From Microbacterium sp. (lineage in GTDB: Bacteria; Actinomycetota; Actinomycetes; Actinomycetales; Microbacteriaceae), in assembly GCA_031286555.1 (NCBI GenBank), contig JAITUD010000113.1, positions 1 to 8,003 of the forward strand: DNA of 8,003 nt, written 5' to 3'. Both the position numbers and the translations under genes were made by a program. Positions 5,701 through 8,003 of this stretch are shown here, piece after piece. Under the pieces are notes generated by a model that was not told the origin of the DNA, did not search any database, and was given only the letters and a program-made list of their open reading frames with translations. Position 1 is the stretch's first letter. Every line of letters starts with the position of its first letter.

Positions 5701-7063
5701 CCTCGGTGAGCGCCGAGGAGGTGCATCCGCCGCCCCAGGTGCACGCGCGGGCCGAGACGATCTGCGCGCCGGGTGCGGCGCCGTGCATCTCGCCGCCGAG
5801 CATCGAGGTGCCGGCGATGATGCCTGCGACGTGGGTCGCGTGCGACGCCACCGACAGGCCGATGTTGACGTAGTTGCCGGTCTTGCCGACGTTGTTGCCG
5901 CCCAGCGGGCTGAGATCGACGCCGTCGCGGTACTCGACCACGAACGGGACGCTCTCGTTCACCGCGGTCGCCGCATCGTCAGCACCGAAGTGTCCGATCT
6001 GCTGCTCCTGCGCGTAGGGCAGCATGCCCGGCGCGTCGGTGAAGTCGTTGTCGCCGTCGGTGTCGACCCAGACGCGGTGCGTGGAGGGCTGGTACAGCAC
6101 GGCGAACGAGTCGGTGTCGTCGCCGTCGTGGTTCAGGTCGCCGCCGAAGTCGCTGGGTGCGGTGACGCTCTCGTAGAACCAGGCGATCTGGAAGTCGCCC
6201 TCGGGCGCCTTCCAGGTCTTGCCGCCGTAGCTGAACGACGGGCCGCTCACCTCGCGCTGCATGCGGACCCAGCTGCCGTCGCGGTCCAGGATCGGATGCG
6301 TGGCGGTGACCCAGTCGACGATCTTGGGCTTGCCGTCGCTGGTCTTCTGCAGCGCCGGGTGGTCGATGTCGACGCCGGTGTCGAGCACGCCGACGACCGT
6401 GCCGCGGCCGTCCCAGTCGGGGTTCTTCTCGATGAAGTCGAGCGCGCCGGTCTCGCCGATCGGCAGGTACGCGTTGTCCGCGGGCGTGCCCGCGCCCGGC
6501 GCCTGGGGGCCGGCGGCGAGGGACTTCACCTTCGCACCGGTGCCGAGGTCGGGGGCGGGGACTTTGTAGGTGCGGTCCAGATCGATCGCCTTCACGATCG
6601 GCAGCGCCGCGAGTCCGGGCACGCTGTCGGTCGGGACGACCGCGCGCACGTAGCCGACCTCGTCCTCGACGGTGCCGACGGTGCCACCCGCCTTGCGGAC
6701 CGCGGCGACGACGTCCTTCGTCGCGCCCTTGCCTGCGAGGATCAGCACGGTGACCGTCTCCTCGTCGGCGGCCTGCGCCTTCTGCAGCATCCGGGTGTCG
6801 GCGGTGCCGAGCTTGTCGGCCGCCTTCTTCGACGTCTTCGCGGCGTCGCCCTTCTGGAATCCCTCTTCGCCCTTGGGCAGGTAGACGTCCTTCGTCTTTC
6901 CGGCCGAGGGGTTCTGCAGGTCCTCGAAGACCTGCGGGGTCTTCAGATCGGGGCCGTCGGGCTGGGCGGGTGGAGCGGCGTAGGCACCAGACGGTGTCGC
7001 CACCATCAGTGCGGCGACAAGTGCGGCCGATGCCGCACCGACCGCTCTGCTGCGTTGGATCAT
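2714..7063 (-). CDS. Large secreted S8 (subtilisin-family) serine protease with C-terminal HAF-like repeats
   Basis: Exported protease of 1449 aa. Order seen: Sec signal peptide 1-29 (positive N-terminus, Ala/Val-rich core, AYA cleavage motif); I9-like propeptide ~103-168; catalytic domain ~205-665 with Asp228 (VLDTG), His408 (HATHVAG), oxyanion Asn506 (SAGNDG) and Ser604 (NGTSMAAP); TPPII-like beta-sandwich ~670-800 (HSAIMTIDDPATTG); further beta domains ~810-1060, the last PPC-like (~983-1057); seven HAF-like repeats ~1135-1445. The Asp-His spacing of 180 residues is long and includes an acidic, Ca-loop-like insert. Six cysteines form three close pairs (441/447, 682/702, 865/875), fitting an extracellular protein. 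No LPXTG anchor or C-terminal membrane segment, so it is probably released. ATG 7063 is chosen over the ATG at 7234 because GGAGGA precedes it with 5 nt spacing and a signal peptide follows at once. The triad is intact, so it is probably active; substrate unknown. Confidence 0.95.
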   Translation of the reverse strand: MIQRSRAVGAASAALVAALMVATPSGAYAAPPAQPDGPDLKTPQVFEDLQNPSAGKTKDVYLPKGEEGFQKGDAAKTSKKAADKLGTADTRMLQKAQAADEETVTVLILAGKGATKDVVAAVRKAGGTVGTVEDEVGYVRAVVPTDSVPGLAALPIVKAIDLDRTYKVPAPDLGTGAKVKSLAAGPQAPGAGTPADNAYLPIGETGALDFIEKNPDWDGRGTVVGVLDTGVDIDHPALQKTSDGKPKIVDWVTATHPILDRDGSWVRMQREVSGPSFSYGGKTWKAPEGDFQIAWFYESVTAPSDFGGDLNHDGDDTDSFAVLYQPSTHRVWVDTDGDNDFTDAPGMLPYAQEQQIGHFGADDAATAVNESVPFVVEYRDGVDLSPLGGNNVGKTGNYVNIGLSVASHATHVAGIIAGTSMLGGEMHGAAPGAQIVSARACTWGGGCTSSALTEGMIDLVVNRGVDVVNLSVGGLPALNDGSDVIAMLYDQLIDQYGVQIIISAGNDGLGTNTVSSPSVASRAISVAASVSSATWWADYGSKVDTKEGIFGFSSRGPAENGAFAPQVAAPGAAVSSTPMWMPGSAVPEAGYALPVGYSMQNGTSMAAPQVAGSAALLLSAAKAKKLEVGPDALRTALVGTARLIPDVPTTAQGAGVIDTVAAWKQISAKVAVSDLTVSAPVCTSLSGHLAKADSGPGVYNRCLPDAGGQVTGADKTYTVDVTRTSGAAGSVNHRIGWIGNDGTFSARAALPLKKDKAATVSITANAKTSGVHSAIMTIDDPATTGIDQFVPVTVLSTKALTVPGFAATVSGTVPKAGTTSLLVPVPEGVEALQLTLDDVADGSQVRVLPIDPDGMPADSNASSHCFTNYNDPAKCDAQARAVNRPKAGIWEFVIEARRTSPVEANTFRASVALQGMSFAPAALEIDSAVVNEKTALATTSKNAFGSMTAHVAGGDLGSQLDLYSTVADGEETLNRVDVPRQSSRLDLTITPRDAASDVDFYVVYGATGEVLAQATTMGAGVERVVMDKPRPGTYYVVVVGVDSPSGSTTFDYHEEMFAAGFGRISATSDAAVELKPGQTLPVDATMVIATQQLRSYQPVIGRLAVANSHGTVVGAARVAVKTVTMPKLEVQKWEKPFVGAVLTDDGKVGGDRQFNSLMTPTVWTAEDGFVDRQLVGGKEGSVLDMNEDGASAGLFYKGGNIRPALWQADGTMSEVTLPEGRAYTDGYGTGIGSDGAVIAFADATEGSGPATKRFREGFLRASDGTTTLLPHLSERPELTQPRAITDSDVIVGDSLTAQGYSHAVMWTDGKVSDLGVLDGQYTSEALDVNASGTVVGVSGDDAFTWTAAKGMTRLADYGFNATAEDITDDGWILGTVELAPEYEVSAMWDPQGRLWDISGMVPMGEDEFFLPIYSFGINNQHQLMVYGYGGPAGADSSTVLLGIPENLGR
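2731..3661 (-). other. C-terminal HAF-like repeat domain of the protease (probable seven-bladed propeller)
   Basis: Residues ~1135-1445 contain about seven units of ~35-48 aa. Each has an [hydrophobic]-[ND]-x-[DS]-G-x-hydrophobic-G core, then a hydrophobic strand ending in hxWT/W or similar, and a [DTE]-G turn. Examples: ITDSDVIVGDS, VNASGTVVGVS, ITDDGWILGTV, INNQHQLMVYG. Approximate unit starts: 1135, 1180, 1223, 1280, 1322, 1360, 1411. This matches extracellular HAF repeats; the propeller fold is inference from unit count. Such domains usually bind ligands or surfaces rather than catalyse. Confidence 0.6.
6035..6139 (-). other. Acidic, calcium-loop-like segment inside the protease catalytic domain
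   Basis: Residues ~309-343 lie between catalytic Asp228 and His408. Two Asp-rich loops stand out: DLNHDGDDTD (309-318) and DTDGDNDFTD (334-343). Both have the D-x-[DN]-x-[DG] spacing of calcium-binding loops. Similar inserts occur, from memory, in pyrolysin/TPPII-like subtilases. Calcium binding is inferred. Confidence 0.5.
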
Positions 7064-7067
7064 CGTG

Positions 7068-7073
7068 TCCTCC
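7068..7073 (-). promoter_or_regulatory. Ribosome binding site of the S8 protease
   Basis: GGAGGA on the minus strand, with GGAGG 5 nt before the ATG at 7063. This is the strongest Shine-Dalgarno in the window and decides the protease start over the longer open frame beginning at 7234. Confidence 0.8.
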
Positions 7074-7108
7074 GGGGATCGGATCGGATGCACGCAGGCG
7101 CCGGATCG

Positions 7109-7114
7109 CGTCAA
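7109..7114 (-). promoter_or_regulatory. Possible -35 element of the protease promoter
   Basis: TTGACG on the minus strand, 45 nt before the protease ATG. It is a good -35 match, but the region 17-19 nt downstream (around 7084-7091, CATCCGAT) is a poor -10. A short GATCG tandem repeat fills the space to the ribosome site. Promoter call is tentative. Confidence 0.28.
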
Positions 7115-7125
7115 CTCCGAGCGAC

Positions 7126-7146
7126 CACGGCGGGGAAGCCCGCGTG
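7126..7146 (-). other. Second GC hairpin upstream of the protease
   Basis: Arms of GCGGG (7130-7134) and CCCGC (7139-7143) with a 4-nt loop, extended by CAC/GTG outside a one-base bulge. It lies between the larger hairpin and the possible protease -35. It may be an extra transcription stop for prpB or an operator-like site; no U-run follows. Confidence 0.3.
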
Positions 7147-7191
7147 CACTGCCTCCGAATCTGTCAGGCGGCCCACAACGCTGGCAACGAA

Positions 7192-7249
7192 CACGGCGGG
7201 CGGTTAGTGGCCATGGCGGTAATCCGCCCGCCACCTCCCGCCCGCCGTG
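7192..7249 (-). terminator. Large inverted repeat downstream of prpB, probable terminator
   Basis: A 12-bp perfect inverted repeat has arms CACGGCGGGCGG (7192-7203) and CCGCCCGCCGTG (7238-7249), starting 14 nt after the prpB stop. A second copy of the 3' motif, CCGCCCGCC at 7224-7232, can pair with the same left arm, so two exclusive stems are possible. The 34-nt loop also holds the palindrome GCCATGGC. In the minus-strand RNA no true U-tract follows (UGUUCGUU), so it would be a U-poor terminator of the actinobacterial kind. It would insulate the protease gene from prpB transcription. Confidence 0.5.
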
Positions 7250-7262
7250 GACGTCGGTGCGA

Positions 7263-8003
7263 TCAGCGCTCGACAGTGAAGTTGAACACCCCCTGATCGA
7301 AGTGGTTGTACTGCTCGTAGTCGATCAGGTCGTACAGGTCGGCGCGGTGCTGCATCTCGCCGAGCTTCGACGTGAGGTGGCCCTCGTCGATCAGCGTGTC
7401 CAGAGCGCGGTCCGCCGCGCCCATCGCGATGCGCAGCAGCGAGACCGGCCAGATCACGAGGTTCACGCCCGCGTCGCGCAGCTGATCGACGGAGAACAGG
7501 TCGCTCTTGCCGAACTCGGTCATGTTGGCGAGGATCGGCACATCCAGGGCCTTCGCCATCGCCTCGAACTCGCTCAGGTCGCGCATCGCCTCGGGGAAGA
7601 TCGCGTCGGCGCCGGCATCCACCAGCGCCTTGGCGCGATCGATCGCCGCGTCCAGCCCCTCGACGGCGCGGATGTCGGTGCGCGCCATGATGAGGAAGTT
7701 CGGGTCGCGGCGGGCGTCGGCCGCTGCACGGATGCGCTTGATCGCCGTGTCCTGGTCGACCACGGCCTTGCCGTCGAGGTGACCGCAGCGCTTCGGGTTG
7801 ACCTGGTCCTCGATGTGCGTGCCGGCCAGGCCCGCATCCTCGAGCTCCTGGATCGTGCGGGCCACGTTCATCGGCTCGCCGAAGCCGGTGTCGGCGTCGA
7901 CGATCGCGGGGAGGTCCGTCATCCGGGCGATCTGCTTCGCGCGTCCGGCGACCTCGGTGAGCGTGGTCAGTCCGATGTCGGGCAGGCCGAGGTCGGCCGA
8001 GAG
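7263..8003 (-). CDS. prpB: 2-Methylisocitrate lyase (N-terminus outside window)
   Basis: Cleaves 2-methylisocitrate to pyruvate and succinate, the last step of the methylcitrate cycle that disposes of propionyl-CoA, in the cytoplasm. The visible 246 residues enter from the right edge; about 50 N-terminal residues are missing compared with E. coli PrpB. Seen: metal-binding VDADTGFG (Asp36, Asp38 of the visible part), THIEDQ (His63, Glu65) and the lyase signature PKRCGHLDGK with catalytic Cys73 (KRCGH codons at 7779-7793). These correspond to the known E. coli residues around Asp85/87, His113, Glu115 and Cys123. KRCGH, the upstream PDIGLTTLTEVAGRA and the downstream LVIWPVSLLRIAMGAADRAL favour PrpB over isocitrate lyase. 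The ATG at 7922 is internal, not the start. prpD or prpC may lie to the right; neither follows prpB here, since the protease is next. Confidence 0.94.
   Translation of the reverse strand, partial: LSADLGLPDIGLTTLTEVAGRAKQIARMTDLPAIVDADTGFGEPMNVARTIQELEDAGLAGTHIEDQVNPKRCGHLDGKAVVDQDTAIKRIRAAADARRDPNFLIMARTDIRAVEGLDAAIDRAKALVDAGADAIFPEAMRDLSEFEAMAKALDVPILANMTEFGKSDLFSVDQLRDAGVNLVIWPVSLLRIAMGAADRALDTLIDEGHLTSKLGEMQHRADLYDLIDYEQYNHFDQGVFNFTVER

Noticed and set aside
6035..6139. Dockerin domain in the protease
   Set aside because: The acidic loops look calcium-binding, but the paired dockerin helices and repeat layout are absent and the position is inside the catalytic domain.
6977..7063. Twin-arginine (Tat) signal or sortase anchoring of the protease
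   Set aside because: The N-terminus has QRSR, not an RR motif, so Sec export is more likely. No LPXTG-like motif or terminal membrane helix is present at the C-terminus.
5783..7207. 474-aa open frame on the + strand opposite the protease N-terminal half
   Set aside because: Same low-complexity antisense composition; it runs through the protease catalytic domain and promoter region without a ribosome site.
7064..7234. 57-residue N-terminal extension of the protease
   Set aside because: It would bury the signal peptide inside the protein, and the strong ribosome site GGAGGA supports ATG 7063.
1..8003. Mobile element, defence system, CRISPR array or tRNA gene
   Set aside because: No transposase or integrase, no direct-repeat array and no tRNA-like cloverleaf was recognised; composition is even across the window.

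Overview
This is a high-GC actinobacterial chromosome segment. The codon style, the leaderless-type promoter and the gene families suggest Microbacteriaceae, perhaps Microbacterium; that placement is inference from sequence character, not a search result. All genes are ordinary metabolic, regulatory or secreted-protein genes. I see no rRNA, tRNA, CRISPR array, insertion sequence or phage gene.

Left part (1-1645, + strand): the 3' end of an operon with three tightly packed genes. They are the C-terminus of an acyl-CoA dehydrogenase, a MaoC-fold enoyl-CoA hydratase, and a CitE-family (HpcH/HpaI-fold) beta-hydroxyacyl-CoA lyase. Start and stop codons abut or overlap, so the genes are probably translationally coupled. 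The same gene order (fadE19 - Rv2499c - citE/Rv2498c) occurs in Mycobacterium tuberculosis, where the lyase acts in leucine catabolism and itaconate dissimilation. I propose the same kind of CoA-thioester oxidation, hydration and cleavage here.

Middle (1714-2712, + strand): a regulator with an N-terminal TrmB-like winged helix, a PLD-like TrmB effector domain and a C-terminal LuxR-like helix-turn-helix. A TAGAGT -10-like hexamer lies 7 nt before its ATG, so its mRNA is probably leaderless. An 11-bp palindrome sits at about the -35 position. The gene ends one base from the convergent protease gene.

Right-centre (2714-7063, - strand): a very large (1449 aa) secreted subtilisin-family (S8) protease. 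It has a signal peptide, an I9-like propeptide, an intact Asp/His/Ser triad, an unusually long acidic insert between Asp and His, TPPII-like beta-sandwich domains, and a C-terminal stretch of about seven HAF-like repeats that could form a beta-propeller. All six cysteines fall in three close pairs.

Right end (7064-8003): a 197-nt intergenic region with strong GC-rich inverted repeats, including a 12-bp perfect stem and a competing 9-bp partner arm. Beyond it is the C-terminal ~246 residues of 2-methylisocitrate lyase (PrpB, methylcitrate cycle, propionyl-CoA disposal), whose N-terminus runs off the window.

The two metabolic ends both handle short branched or odd-chain acyl-CoA intermediates. 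The protease and the regulator form a convergent pair that might be functionally linked, but this is hypothesis only. I did not find a clearly new system; the best leads are the protease architecture, the regulator-protease pair and the double-hairpin intergenic region.
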